A stretch of DNA of 64,000 nt, taken from the NCBI GenBank assembly GCA_007922225.1, contig ML680098.1, positions 2,914,001 to 2,978,000 on the forward strand, given 5' to 3'. The notes beneath the pieces were generated by a model that saw only the letters and a list, made by a program, of their open reading frames with translations, did not search any database and was not told the origin of the DNA. Position numbers and translations under genes: made by a program. The stretch's first letter is position 1. Each line of letters opens with the position of its first letter. This stretch comes from Emydura subglobosa. Taxonomy: Eukaryota > Chordata > Testudines > Chelidae. Shown here piece by piece: positions 36,691 to 49,008 of the stretch.

Positions 36691-38422
36691 TACATCCAAA
36701 TTGTCAACCTGACTTAGAACCAAACAGCTACAGTTCTTGTCAGTTGATGGGTTTCATACCTCTAGGTTAGTTAAAGGGGACAGTGTCAGGATAAAACTCA
36801 TCCTGTTAAGAAACTCCCTTCCTCACCTGTGCCTGATTGTGTGGCCTAAGGTTAGCATTATCAAGCTGCAGTCTGTGTGTTACTGGTTGTCTGCAGAGAG
36901 CTGGCAGTCACATAAAGCTGGTAGCTGCTTCTCCAAGCATCTAGGCTTCTCAGTGTAAAGAGGAGCCTGAGCATGTATAGAAGCATCAGGAAATAAGGAG
37001 CCAGCAATGACAATAACTACCCAAGAGAGTGTTGGGCAATTGCAAATGGTATCCTGGTAGTCTGTGTGATTGTGAACGGGAGGGTCCCCAAGATTTCACT
37101 CTCTACTTGTGGTCCTTGCAATGAAACTGCCAGCACTCCCTCCTTAGATTATTGAAAAATTATAATATTTGGAATCTAAATTTTTCTTTTTGTTATCTGT
37201 GCGGTTTGATTTTCTGCATTGCTCTTGCTTTTTCATTTTATTTTACTTTCTAGTTCTTGTCAATACCAAATTTGCGTGGACTAGCACAATGCTGTAGTAG
37301 TGTATAGGCTGAAGATATTTCAGGGATGGCAATTGCAACATAGCTACCCTCTCTACTTCAAATCCCTCTCAAAAACAAAACAAGCTCAAAAAACCCCCCA
37401 CCCCAAACAGAGTTATGACCCCCCAAAAAGGAAGACGTGCCAGAGGCTCCACTCGGGATTTTGATTTTATGGGAGGTGCTCAGATACTACCGTGATGGGT
37501 GTCATTGTAAAACCCTAAAATAGCTTATTTTTATGTGTTGTGTTTTTTAAATGATTGGAATTGGAAGAGGAGGAGAATTTTGGTTCTTAATTTTATGAAA
37601 GTGTACCTTTTCAGTTTTTTTTCTAGAACTCTCCTTAAATGCATCCAAGGTTTAGGCCAGATTTGACCCTTTTAAACCTAATTTACAATATTACTAGGAG
37701 CGAAATAATCTAGCTATTGGTAGCTTTCTGAACACAAGCTTCTGTACTAGATGTTTTTCAGATGAAATAACTATGAATATTAAAATGCATGACTGCATGT
37801 AAATCTTATCTAGACTACAAGCCTTTCATGTCTTGAAATGTAAGTTGTTTGAGTTTGAGTTGTTGTGAGTGAGACTGGTAAAATAAAGTATTAATCACTT
37901 ATCACAGCTTCCAAAGTTATGGTTTTGGGAGTGTTTTATAATTTAGCAATTGAAATGTGGAAAAGTTATCAATACATTTTAAACTAGTAATAGTGAACCA
38001 AGTTCGATATCTCCTTGTATACATGTTGTGGTTTTTGTTTTTTTAAGATCCATATGTTAAGACTAACTATTGGTACCTTTTTTGTCCTTTTATTTAGATT
38101 GCTTGTCTTTAGCAAAACAATTTTTTTAATTGGACTATTGATATAGTCACATTTTTCCATCTAAACTTATTGAATATGAGTATTACCAACCTGAAGGTAA
38201 GAATCATGTATGTAGAGATTTCCTTTTCAAAATGGCCTAGTGCAACTTAAATATTTTTTCTTGGACATTCAGTTTGAGGAGAAAAGTAGCTGTAAGCAAA
38301 TAAATTAAATAGCTTTCTTCATATATTGACAAGTCTCCTAAGATTTTCATATTACTTAAAAACAAGTGAAAAGACTCTTATGTGTACTTCTTATTCAAAT
38401 TATCCTTTTGTTTCTTGTTTAG

Positions 38423-38682
38423 GTTATGAAACAGAATGGATCCTCAGAGATCCTCAATAAACTCTATGATACAGCAATGGACAAGCTAGAGGGTGTGAAA
38501 AAGGATTATGATGCATTAAGGAAACGGTACAATGAGAAGATAGCAAGCCACAATACAGATCTTAGCCGGCTAGAACAGACTGAGGAGGAGAACAGACGTC
38601 TTCAGAAGCAGATTGATATGTTAATGAAACAGAGGGACACAGCAATACATTTCCAGCAGCAGTATTCCTCCTCTCTTAGAAG
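38423..38682 (+). CDS. DLG5: DLG5 exon d (coiled coil)
   Basis: The acceptor TTGTTTAG ends at 38422 and the donor GTATAG starts at 38683. It enters in phase 0 directly after the Gln run and leaves with two bases of an Arg codon. It encodes the strongly conserved NGSSEILNKLYDTAMDKLE followed by KKDYDALRKRY and a long heptad helix ending QQQYSSSLR. The exon is 260 nt. The frame stays open for a further 66 codons into the intron, but that extension is rich in hydrophobic and low-complexity residues, is unlike DLG5, and is rejected as coding. Confidence 0.96.
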
Positions 38683-39328
38683 GTATAGGCAGCTTTTGGT
38701 GGCTTATATGTACATTGTGTTGGTGATACCAACTCTGCTGCAGAGTGGCATTTTTAAAGCAATGGTATCACGAACCATTATTTTTCTAAACATGTATGTA
38801 TTTACAATGAAAGGCATCTCAGTGAGTATGCAAAAACAAAAAACTCACACAACTTTAGGGACTGAAAACTTTTTGGGGAAATGATTGTCCTGCCCACCCT
38901 TTCTCAGGATTGTTTCTATCCATGTGAAATCCTGTACAAACTGTCCGTTAGTTCATGTAAGGAAAACCTGGGGTTTATTCTTCCCTCTGATCTGTACTTG
39001 ACTCTTATGTATGTTAAGGGGAGTCAAACATACATTCAAGGGTATATCAGATGGTGTCAAACCTGAAAGGTTTGGGGGTTTGTTTGCCTGGTTTAATGAA
39101 CTAGGCTCAATAGATGAGTCCATTGTAGCATAAACGTACTTTGCCAGGTAGAATTTTCTGTTCTGGGAATGGAGTCTTAGCTGATGAAGAAGGCCCCACG
39201 TCTGGAGAAAACCTTCATGATGCTGTAATGGTATCTCAGACTGCATGCTGGTCTAAAGTAGTGCTACAGCCTGGCCGCATCATGGGTTAGAGTCAGCTGG
39301 ACAGAAGCCCATAAGGGCGTCTCTTCAC

Positions 39329-39600
39329 TAAGGCCTGGTTTACACTGCCGGCGAAAATTGGCTACGCAGAGTAGCTTGCATAACTCCAGTTGACTTCATA
39401 ACTTCCCGTTAGCACGCTGTCTCCACTGCGCTGCACCGATGGGAAATGCGTACCCATCGCCGCAGCACTGTGCTTTTTCGGGAGATGGTTTTATTAAATC
39501 GACCTCTGGATCGATTGAGTCTTCACGTCCTCTCAATCAATCCGGACAAATCAATCTGATGTTGGCAAATTTGCCACAGTCAGTGTAGACATACCCTAGG
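39329..39600. mobile_element. Short inverted-repeat element (family A), copy 3
   Basis: The left end is 'taaggcctggtttacactgc' and the right end 'cagtgtagacataccctagg', imperfect inverted repeats. The interior has 'gcatcgattgag'-like GC-richer DNA including 'cgatgggaaatgcgtaccca'. Non-coding, about 270 bp. Confidence 0.75.
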
Positions 39601-39869
39601 AAACTTCTGGACCTGTTCTATAGCAGGGCTACCAGTGGTGTAAGTGCCAGCACAGAGTGGGCACAGGCGTTTTTAGCACCTTGTCATCTAATCCTATCCT
39701 GTGCCTGGCTTATGCTAGAGCTTGAACAGCTTACACCATTGATTAAAAGAGGTAAGAAATGTGCTAGTGTAGAGAAGGCCTGAAAGGATGTGCGTGCATG
39801 AGTTGGGGGGGCCAGGGGTTTTCACTGCCGTAAGCTAGGGATAATCACATTCTTCATGAGTAAGGATAT

Positions 39870-40055
39870 GATTTCGTCACAGAGGTCATGTATTTCATGA
39901 CTTTAACAGATGTCTACAACTTCTTCAGCTTCAGCCCCAGGCAGCAGGGCTTGGGCTTTGGCCCTGCAGTGATCCTATCCTGATTGTGTAAATTTTTACT
40001 GTGACTCTTCTGTGAATTTTGCCGTGACAAAATTGTATCCATACTGATGAGAGTC
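39870..40055 (+). repeat. Dispersed repeat, family unnamed
   Basis: Landmarks are 'cacagaggtcatgtatttca', 'tgactttaacagatgtctac', 'aacttcttcagcttcagccc' and 'tgtgaattttgccgtgacaa'. I recognise this as a frequent sauropsid dispersed unit but cannot give its class; the ends are approximate. Confidence 0.5.
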
Positions 40056-40999
40056 AGAGCCAAAAATCCAAAATTCACATGCACTGTTTTCCACTTCCTC
40101 CAATCATTAGCCTGTGAGCACAGACTTCTCTGTTAGCTGGGATGAAGGCTGCAGCATGTGGCAGCAGTGCCATTTATTTATCTCTGAGGCATCTGAAGTT
40201 TAAACTGGTTTAAAAGAACATTTTATGCATGGCTTTGTTGATCGAGGAAGTGTGTAAAATCATAGTGAGCGAGTCGTGAGGAGTGCTGGAACTCTGGTAG
40301 CACTGACAGAGGCTTGGCACGTTCATGTTATAGTCCTGTCCTATAGCACACCTCTTTGGAGAGGAAGTAAATTTTATACAAAGACTTCCATTTAAATTCT
40401 TGAATCCACTTGCTTGTGGATTTGCATAATATACTAGCTCTTAATAAGGCACATGGAATGCTCTGCTCAAGGCTAGTTCTGTATAGTCACTAAAAGAGTT
40501 CTCATGAAGAAATGAAGTCTGTTAGTAACATCTATTGTGCTGAGTGGCATTAGAATCTAGGGGAATGTGAGGAAATGCAGTCCTGGTCCTTGGAAGCAAG
40601 TTAATTGGACCAAAGAACTTATTTCAGTGTTTTTATTCATTCTGTATAGGAGGGTTTTTTTGGTGAGTTCATGGTTATCAGATTTTGACCTGTTGGCCGT
40701 TTGCTTGTGGCTTGTTTTTCCTTCTTTATAACCATTCAGTCAGAAATATATTTAACTGAATGGGAAATTTGTCATTAAAAACAGCTTGAAAATAATTCTT
40801 GTGTGTGGTCAGTATATTGTTTTTAAGCATGAAATACTGCTCTTTTCAAAATATATTTTTCAGAATATCAGATGTACCAGACCTACAGTTTAGGTTAAGG
40901 ACTAACTTGCTACAAAGCTTGCAAACTTCAGCACTTCTTAACTGCAGTTTGCTTAAACATGTTTTTAAACCAGAGTCCAAACTGCGTTTTGTTTTTTGC

Positions 41000-41200
41000 A
41001 TAAGAAAACCTGGCTTGCTGGTCTGAGTACAGGACCTTGGTTCTAGTCCTGGTTCTGACACCTGCTCCTTCTTTCACCCTGAGGCAGTCACATAAGATTT
41101 AACCCTTGTTTTCTCTGTCTGGAAAATGGAGGCCATAATACATGATGAGAATGCTGTGATGATGAATATAATGTTGTAAATATTTTGAAGATGGAAAGAG
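41000..41200 (+). repeat. MIR-type SINE fragment
   Basis: Contains 'acaggaccttggttctagtc', 'ctggttctgacacctgctcc' and 'ctctgtctggaaaatggagg', then 'tgttgtaaatattttgaaga', consistent with a diverged forward MIR including its tail. Confidence 0.65.
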
Positions 41201-42204
41201 GCATGCTGCCTACCTCCTAATTTACTACTGACTATTACAACAGCATGAAACTCCTTTTTCCTTTCGGCACAGTCCTCGGGATTTTGAACCATGAACTAAG
41301 TTACTCCAACAATTTCTCCTACTTTATACAATCACATCAAAGCAGAGAGGTGGCATATAGTCCATTGTAGTGAGGATCCTGCTTGGCCACCATTCCCAAA
41401 GCCCTCGTTGCAATTCAACCCATCCTTTTTCATAACAGCAGCTGCAAATACTGCACTGACCCTGTGCATAGAACAGGAAGCCTCTGAGCTGTGAAAGTGT
41501 GATGCCAGCTGTCTCTTACTCTTTCCTCCTTGGAGGCCCAGAGCAGTCAGCTCAAGGTCAGTTCTGAAGCCAGGTTTTCCACATGGAACTTCCCTTGTAT
41601 ATCTACTCAGCTGTCAGTACTGTGATAGTTTAACAGATAGAAGAAACCTTTACAGAAGATATGATTTTTCTCCACCATTTAGATACTTCCTAATGATTCA
41701 AGTATTTTTCTGCTTAAAAAAACAAGAATCTTCTTTATACTGTATATCTTATTTATAGCTGATGATCTGTTTTCATTTGGCAGATACTGATTTGATTTCC
41801 CCCCCCCTTCCTTTCCTAATTGTGCCTGAAATGCACACTGCAACAAGGCTATACATCACAGATGTGTATCTCAATCTTTTAATGTGTTATCTGTGCCTGC
41901 CATGGTACAATCTCATCTTCATGTTTGCCTACAATTCCAAACGAAAATAAATAAAGTACTTAACAGAGTAGATCTTTCTGTGCTCCACAGACTGGTGATC
42001 TATAAGGAGATTGTTTAATCTGCACTTATGGCATGGAGAGTCTTTAAATTTGCAGGTGCCTTCAACTAAGTATCTTAGGTAGAGTTCCTTGCTTGCCAGC
42101 TTACAGAGTTTACAGCTCTGGTCTCAAGGGTCAAAGCATAGTATGCTGGCTCGGACAAGAACCATGTCTAGATCATGCCAAGTGTATATGTGAGAACACA
42201 GAAT

Positions 42205-43000
42205 ATGCCAGAGGCACATAGGAATTGCCATGCTGGATCAGACTAAAAGTCCGTCAAGTCGGGCACCCTGTTTCTGACATTGGCAATAACCAGATGCTTA
42301 AGAAAAAAAGTTGCAAAGAAATCCCTTAGTGTAAAGTTGTGGAAGAAGTTTCTTCTGAGCTCCCATCATGGTTGGCTTATGCTCTAAAGCATGATGATTT
42401 ATATCCTTAATGATTTTTATTTTTTATCATTATAAGTTTGGATGGCCTTATTATTCATATGGACATCTAATTCTTTTCTGGATCTCACTAAGTAAGCTCT
42501 TGGCCTCTGATACCTTGTGGCAATAAACTTCACAGATTAACTATGTGTTGTGTTAAAAAGAAATAGCTTTTTTTAAAATCAAATTTAAATGTGTTGCCCT
42601 TTAAATTAGTTGATGTCCCTATGTTCTTTGTTTAATAATTAAAAAAAAAAAAAAAAGGCAAATAGGAGCATCCAGTTTACCTTCCTTATCCCCCATTATT
42701 TTTCATACCTCTAATTTGTCTCTTTTCTATACTCTGACACCAATAATTTCTGATGCCCAGATTTAGAACCCTCTTTCTCTCCCATCCACTTCCGCTATAT
42801 TCTTTCCAGGATGGAGTACCCAGAATGGAACACCTTATTTCACGCAAATCAGTTTCTATAATGGTGCATTTTCAGAACTGTTATTGTTCCCATTTTATAT
42901 ACATTGTAAAACGTTTTCATTTGCTTTATTTTTACTGCTTCTGTCCATCAAGTATATGGTTTTTCCCTGTTTTAATTACACATCTTTAGTCATTACAGGT
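42205..43000 (-). mobile_element. CR1/L3-like LINE 3' region, minus strand
   Basis: It starts with 'cataggaattgccatgctgg' and 'atcagactaaaagtccgtca', the reverse complement of the unit that ends at 20005. It then continues through CR1/L3-tail-like DNA with 'ggatctcactaagtaagctc', an A run at 42641-42656 and 'ccaggatggagtacccagaa'. There is no intact frame. The boundary at the high end is uncertain. Confidence 0.6.
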
Positions 43001-43118
43001 GCAACCACTCTGCCTTTCCTATTTCCCTGAACGGGTTCTGGGCAGGTGGGGCAGGAGTTCTGGAGAGAGGACGGGGATCCTGGTACAGAAAAAATTGAAG
43101 AGGACTGCATTAGTGCAC

Positions 43119-43382
43119 TAAGGGCTTGTCTACACGTACAGCTCCGTAGCACTTCAGCAAAGATGCTACTCCACTGACCCAAGAGTTTCTCCAGTTGGCA
43201 AAGTTAATCCATCTCTGTAGGCAGCAAGAGCTGTGCCAATGGGAGAAGCCCTCCCGCAGACAAACGCTGTCTACCCCAGAGGTTAGGTCGGTATAACTGC
43301 GTCACGCGGGGGGATTTTTCACCCTCCCCCCCCCAAGTGACTTAGTTATACCGATAGAAGTTTGAAGTATAGATCTGGCCTA
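43119..43382. mobile_element. Short inverted-repeat element (family A), copy 4
   Basis: The left end is 'taagggcttgtctacacgta' and the right end 'gaagtatagatctggcctaa', imperfect inverted repeats. The interior includes 'ccccagaggttaggtcggta' and 'gtgacttagttataccgata', which are also inverted relative to each other in part. Non-coding. A 24-base A run follows at 43411-43434. Confidence 0.75.
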
Positions 43383-43559
43383 ATTCTGTAGCGTGGATGG
43401 ATGCTTTCTAAAAAAAAAAAAAAAAAAAAAAAAAGGTGCTCTGCAAAGTTTTGCTGAATACTTGGATTTTCTTGATCACATGGGAAGCATTTAGTTGTAT
43501 ATAGAGAGATGTACATTACAACAAGGTTATCTAGAGCAAAAATGATAAAAGTTTTAAGA

Positions 43560-43936
43560 AAGCCTGACATATGAGGAAAGGTTTAAAAAAAAATATGAGG
43601 CATGTTTCTTTTTGAGAAAGAAAAGCTGGGTAAACCTTCAGATATGTTAAGGGCTGTTACAAAGAGGACTAATCAATTGTTCTCTATGTCCGCTGAAAGT
43701 AGAACAAGAGGTAATAATGGGCTTAATCTGCAGCAAGGGAGATTTAGGCTAGACATCAGGAAAAGCTTTCTAATTATAAGTTTCCAAAGGAGATTGTGGA
43801 ATCTCCATCACTGGAAGGTTTTGAGAACAGGTTGAACAAATGATGGTCTAGGTTTACTTAATCCAACCTCAGTTCATGGGGCTGGACTTGATGATTCTTG
43901 AGTCCCTTCCAGCCCTATATTTCTCTGGTTCTATAA
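43560..43936 (+). mobile_element. CR1 LINE 3' fragment
   Basis: Homologous in arrangement to the end of the CR1 at 32655-33822: 'gaacaagaggtaataatggg', 'gatttaggctagacatcagg', 'tggaatctccatcactggaa', then 'ggctggacttgatgattctt' and 'ccttccagccctatatttct'. It is 5'-truncated and diverged, and ends about 55 bp upstream of DLG5 exon e. Confidence 0.85.
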
Positions 43937-43990
43937 AAGGAAAGTGCAGATTGATGGAATCACCTTTGTTTCTTTTTGTTATTTGTTCAG

Positions 43991-44303
43991 GTTTGAGTCA
44001 ATCCAACAAGAGCTAAGCAAAGCTACTGCGCAGAACAAGGAGTTGCAGAGAGAGATGGAGCGGTTACAGTCAGAGGTGACACGGTTCAAAACAATGCAGC
44101 TGAAGGCAGCAAAAGATGCAGAGAAGTACAAGGAAGAGAGAGACTCTGTTTTCAATGAGTATCGCCTCATAATGAGTGAGAGAGACCAAGTGATCAAAGA
44201 GGTGGATAAGCTTCAAACTGAGCTAGAGCTTGCAGAGTCCAAGCTGAAAAACACTTCCTCAGAGAAAAGAGTGGCTAGTGAAGAGATGGAAGCTTTAAGA
44301 CAG
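43991..44303 (+). CDS. DLG5: DLG5 exon e (coiled coil)
   Basis: The acceptor TTGTTCAG ends at 43990, only about 55 nt after the 3' end of a CR1 fragment. The donor GTACCA starts at 44304. One base completes Arg, followed by 104 codons to phase 0. It encodes FESIQQELSKATAQNKELQ, an EKYKEERDSVFNEYRLIM segment, and a Leu heptad helix ending EEMEALRQ. At 313 nt it is the longest exon in the window. Coiled-coil character is clear from the regular Leu/Ile spacing and the high Glu/Lys/Arg content. The intron frame after it stays open for about 45 codons by chance. Confidence 0.97.
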
Positions 44304-45236
44304 GTACCACTGGGCCGTTTTGTTATGTGTGGGAGGATAAAGAGGTTTTACCTGTGCTTCCTTGCAGTTGGGCAAAAGAAATGTGTGCTCCTTAGATGGG
44401 AAATGTGGCTTCATTCTGAAAAGGAAATTCCCTGTTGATGTCTTCCTGGTGGCACTCTTTACTGTCAGCTCATTACATTCTGAGTGTGAATACAGTAGAG
44501 TACCAGCTGAGATCTGCCATTCACTTGACTTGTTCGTTCAGTTCACTTCAAATACTTATTTTAACAAGCCAGCTTTTTGTACCCAGCAAGTGATGCACTG
44601 TGTAACAATAGAACTCAGATGTATAATTTTTCTTTCATTATTAACTGGTAACCAAGGAAGAAACATCTGGGTATTCTCTATTAAGACATAAGACCTATTA
44701 TTATAAAATAGACTATCAGCCTCATTTTAACATCTGCTCAAAGACTACAATTATGTCCTGTTCTTTGTCATTTAGCCTCTCATATTAATGAGAACATTTG
44801 GCACTGTGATTTATGAAAACACAGGCACTGCTTAATAAATCACATTAATCCAAAAGCGGTATCATTTGAGTGATATAGTCTTAAAATGTGGTGTTCATAG
44901 GATTTACAAATGCAGCTTGCTGCTAAGTAGTAAAATAGCATTCACAGGGTTATTCAGTTTTTAAATATTTTGCTTGGTGTATAATTCACATACAACCAAA
45001 TATTTTTCCTGTGCCCATAAATCTTTTTTTGCTTTCCTTTCTCACACTTGTCACTGATCACACACAGTCCTTTTATAAAAATTCTAACTTCAGCACTTCT
45101 GAAACCCTGGGCCTCTTTTATTTAGGTACATAAATATGGGTTAGACTATGCAGCCAACATGCAAAGCAAGCAAGTTAAAACATTTTTGGCCTAACAGTTC
45201 TTCTTCGTAGGTGCTAGTTGTGTGGAACCTAAATCA

Positions 45237-45512
45237 CTAAGGTCTGGTCTATACTTAAAGAAAATTAGATTGACCTAGCTGTATTGCTCAACAGTGGAAA
45301 ATTTTGCATGCTTATCACTGTAGTTAGATTAACCTAATCCCCGTGTAGATGTAGCAAAGCTAATGGAAGGATTGTCTTCTGTTGACATAGCTACTCAGAG
45401 GTGGATTAACGACATTGACAGAAAAACTCTTTCCACCGATGTAGGAAATGTTTGTACTACAGCGGCACAGCTGCAACGCCATGGCTGTAGTGATGTAGCG
45501 TAGACGTGGCCA
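45237..45512. mobile_element. Short inverted-repeat element (family A), copy 5
   Basis: The left end is 'ctaaggtctggtctatactt' and the right end 'tgatgtagcgtagacgtggc', imperfect inverted repeats. The interior includes 'gattgacctagctgtattgc' and 'gccatggctgtagtgatgta'. The minus-strand open frames across it are chance. Confidence 0.75.
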
Positions 45513-47868
45513 ACGGATGGGGTTTTCAGAAATTCTTTGTGTTGGCCTAACTCTGATCCCATTGAAGACCATCGTAGATTTACCATTGACTTCGATGAAA
45601 GCCGAGTAAGGGTAATTCTGAGCACTTCTGTAACTCATCCAGAGTTGACTGATCCCTCATAATTTGTCTTAACAATCACCACGATTCCTACAGCAATTTG
45701 CAGGGGTGCTTATTAAGTATAGGATTAAAAAGTAAAATAAACAAGCATTCCCTGGTAGCTAGTTCATTATCTTGAAAGCCCACTTGGATGAGTGGTTGAA
45801 TAGGGGCAGGAAAAAAGGAGATTATCCTGACGAACTAGATGCTAATTGCTGACACGTTTTAAAAAAAAAAAAAACAACTTTTTTTTTCTATTTTCTAAGG
45901 GTATATTCAGCTCCTTTGTCTGTATAGCGAGGCTGCTGAAGTAGCTTTTGCTATAACTGTTTTAATTACATAAATTAATATTCGTGTGTTTGCATTTCAG
46001 TTTTTCTTTCTTTGTAACTGTTCTGCCTTTGAGCGGGGTGTTCATTGGTTATGTAATGCTGACCGGTTGAACTTGCATTTATCTAGGGTGCCTAATTGAA
46101 ATAACTAGTTCTGACTGGATCTAGTACCTGCTCAGGAGTCTGAAGGCTGTGCAAGTGGTTTATTGATCAAGTGACACTTCCGCTTGGAGTAGCATGCATG
46201 AGGATCCCACATAGGGATTATCCTTTCAGCGAGTTTGACTACATCTCCTTCTGCCTATTGTGTATAGCTCCACCTAGTGATATGCTGCAGTATGACTCGT
46301 GTATTACGGTCATTAACTATTTGTCTGAAACAACACTGCATCCATTTAAACTGTTTTAAATATTCACCCTTCAGTACATCTGTGTATAATGCTGCTGTTT
46401 TTGTGTTGTTACTAAAATGTAAAAGGTACCAAAAATAGGAATTTTTCTTTTAATTTTTAAAAGCTAAAATTATATGAGCAAATTTAGCCATGAACTCACA
46501 GACCTAGTGCTACTCCATGGTTAGTTTTTAAGTCTTCATAGTGTTCTGCACGCTCAAACACAGATGGATTAAACCATACCCAGACACTTACGAAATGTAT
46601 GGCATGCACATGTGGTAAACAAATCAAAAGTAGAAAATTGAGTTCAGCCTTCTTATTTTGGACAATTTCAGGCACGATTCCAATGAATTTAGCCACATGC
46701 AGAGATTTCGATATGGGGTTTTTTGCTTTTGTTTTTGCAGGCTCGGAGAACCTCCAATAACGTTTTTACTTTTAGGGTGGGGAGTGCACAAGCAGCTACC
46801 TGGGTACATGATACTTTATCTCAACAATTCAGTTGGCTCTTTGCTGAACAAGTTGTCTTCACTCTTTGTATCATAGGGGGATCTTTATCACAATGTATTC
46901 ACATTTGAAAACTTGCAACAAGAGTAAGAATTTTTATTCACAGATGCAAAAGGCAGTTCAGTTTCTGCCTATGAACTAGCTACATTCTCCATCTGATTAT
47001 ATAGTAATGAAACTGTGTAATTTGAGTTTTACATACCTGTAGGCAGAAGCAAATTGAGCAAAGAAAGAGCAACATTTGCCCAGGCGTTATTAGCACTGTC
47101 CCACCCTTATGATTGTTGCAGTACCTTTTGTAAACAATTGCTACAATATGGCAGTTCTTGTTTACCAAGAGAATAGTATAAACTCTTCGGCTGGGATTTA
47201 GGGCTGAAGTTCCACAGTTTTATATGTTTACAGCATCCATTTTTAGTGGCTAAAAAGAAGAGAATTTTCTGGTGATCCAGAGAGAGACAACCATTTTAGC
47301 AATCTTCCCTTCTACACTGGTAGTCTCTCTTTTCACCTACTCGTCTTCAGAAATCCTGCTTTCCCACCATTGTGCAGAATTTAACACACTCACCCTGTTC
47401 AGCCATCATGCTGGTGCTGTGCAGAATGGCTCTTCAAACCAGAGTGCTGGATTTTTCTATCCAGTCATTGTTTTGACTGGCATCATATGATATCTGATCT
47501 TGTACTGTGAGGTAGCTGTTCAGTCACGAAACAGCATAAAACAAAGAAAGCCGAGGGGAGGTCTTACTGCTGATTGGAGAGAAGAGATGTTGGTTCTCAA
47601 TCAGCCGGCTCCTTTATTTTATATCACTGGGACTACCTTGGGACAAATTATGGCAATGCCTAATTTTTCCAAAGTTTTAAAGTATGGTTTTCTAATATTT
47701 AAAAGCCTTTTCAGTAGCTATTTTTCTGCCCCAGTAGTTTGTTGGCCTTTTGGGCCTGCTGAACACTGATGAAGTTTTATTATTTCTATATCACCTTTAT
47801 CCAAAGATCTTTATGCACTTTTTGCATAGAAATCATTTAAGCCATCCTACAAACTGATGCGGTGGGCC

Positions 47869-47871
<3 letters not shown>

Positions 47872-47902
<31 letters not shown>
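47872..47902. repeat. T31 homopolymer
   Basis: An uninterrupted run of 31 T. It could be the reverse complement of a retroposon poly-A tail, but no element body is recognisable on the adjoining side. Confidence 0.95.
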
Positions 47903-47907
<5 letters not shown>

Positions 47908-47984
47908 TCTTTTCCCCAGAGGTACTAAATAACCATAGCTCCCACTGACTTCAGTGCAAGCTATGGGTGCTCTTCACCTCTGAA

Positions 47985-48085
47985 AATCAGGACATAGCAA
48001 TTTGTTCAAGGTCACACAGATTGAGTGTGTGGTGGGAATATAACCCAGGAATCCTGGTTCAAGTCAGCTACTTTAACTATTGTAC
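47985..48085 (-). repeat. MIR-type SINE fragment
   Basis: Contains 'tttgttcaaggtcacacaga', then 'gtgtggtgggaatataaccc' and 'aggaatcctggttcaagtca', the reverse-oriented MIR core, diverged. Confidence 0.7.
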
Positions 48086-48777
48086 AAAAATCTGTTTTAA
48101 TGCAGCAGCAGAATTGTTTTTATTATTTTAACAGTGCTATTTGAAGTCTCCTAAGAATAACTTGATGTCTTCATGATGTTGCACTGACCCAGTGGTAGTA
48201 CTTTCACACCTTGCAGCACATGCTACATTCAATATGATGTATTGTTCATGATATTTTATGGCACATCATAGTCTTAACTTATAGTTGGAACATTTCATGG
48301 TACATGTGTACACAACTCATGTCCCTTTAAAACAAATGGAAAGCTGCAGGGCACTCATTTATGCTGCAAAACATTATCTCAGCCATGCAAAAATGAAGGA
48401 AATTGCTTTGAAATAATACATTTAAAGTATGTAATATGATTGTTTTGTGTTAAATCTGATTGGCTATCCATGATTTTAGAGGACCTGCAACAAACGTTTT
48501 CTCTCCAGGTTTCTCAGAACCATGTGTGTTCCTAGATTATGTGCTTCATTATTCAGACAGCAGGGTGATTGTGGTGATATGGCAGTTTTAACACTTTGCT
48601 TAATATTGTTAGCTATTCTTTTTCTGCATTTAATAGGGGCACAGAGCTGTACAATTCCCCTTTTTGCAGATTGTCAGTTATACACCCTCACTTTTTAAGG
48701 TGTCAATGTTTATTCAACTGGAAAGAAGAAATATTGCTCTGTACTTAACACCCTGCAAACAACGGGTCTCGTTTTAG

Positions 48778-49008
48778 GAGCTAAACTCAGCTCTAGTGGA
48801 ACGAGATCGAGCAATTTGTGAGAGGAATGAGTTGCTGGAAAAGTACTGTCATGAAGTGAAAGACAAGGCTGAGGCCCAGAAGGAACTTGATCAAGCTTGC
48901 AAGGATATAGAGACAGTGAAGGAAGAAAGAGATGTTGCCAGGAAAGAGAGAACAGAAGCTATCATCCAGAGAGACCATCTGCTAAGGGAATATTACCAAG
49001 CTCGTCAG
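48778..49008 (+). CDS. DLG5: DLG5 exon f (coiled coil; symmetric, potentially cassette)
   Basis: The acceptor GTTTTAG ends at 48777 and the donor GTACTG starts at 49009. It has exactly 77 codons, phase 0 at both ends, so its inclusion or skipping does not alter the frame. It encodes VERDRAICERNELLEKYCHE, then a charged helix with DQACKDIETVKEERDVARKE, ending REYYQARQ. The repeat of the ERD/ERNE motif is typical of the DLG5 coiled coil. The DLG5 isoform I remember best joins the previous exon directly to the following one, so this exon may be alternative; that is inference from memory plus symmetry. Conservation of a clean frame supports it as real coding sequence. Confidence 0.92.

Larger units (their letters stand above)
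30751..38422. other. DLG5: DLG5 intron c-d (longest intron in the window)
   Basis: About 7.7 kb. It contains two opposed CR1 copies (31378-32090 minus, 32655-33822 plus), a MIR-type SINE at 35440-35590 and a palindromic short element at 36554-36690. Around 33975-34135 there is an unassigned dispersed-repeat-like stretch with 'ctgagcactcagcatcttcc' and 'gggcgctcagtgcttcc'. The rest (33825-35435, 35595-36550, 36695-38420) is AT-rich and anonymous. Confidence 0.9.
38683..43990. other. DLG5: DLG5 intron d-e
   Basis: About 5.3 kb containing a family A element (39329-39600), an unnamed dispersed repeat (39870-40055), a MIR-type SINE (41000-41200), a minus-strand LINE 3' region (42205-43000), another family A element (43119-43382), an A run and a CR1 fragment that ends close to the exon e acceptor. 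38690-39325, 40060-40995 and 41205-42200 show nothing recognisable. Confidence 0.9.
44304..48777. other. DLG5: DLG5 intron e-f
   Basis: Contains one family A element at 45237-45512, a 31-base T run at 47872-47902 and a MIR-type SINE fragment at 47985-48085. The parts 44310-45235, 45515-47870 and 48090-48775 hold no recognisable feature; the short open frames there have no conserved motif. Confidence 0.9.

Noticed and set aside
38683..38881. Open frame continuing 66 codons past DLG5 exon d
   Set aside because: A good donor sits at 38683, the next exon completes the split Arg codon precisely, and the extension has no coiled-coil character or resemblance to DLG5.
44304..44438. Open frame continuing past exon e, and the overlapping frame to 44691
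   Set aside because: The composition is unlike the exon (Cys- and aromatic-rich), the donor GTACCA at 44304 fits, and exon f continues in phase 0.
45360..45638. Minus-strand frames of 76-92 codons
   Set aside because: They lie across the family A short inverted-repeat element; the overlapping frames reflect repeat composition, not a gene.
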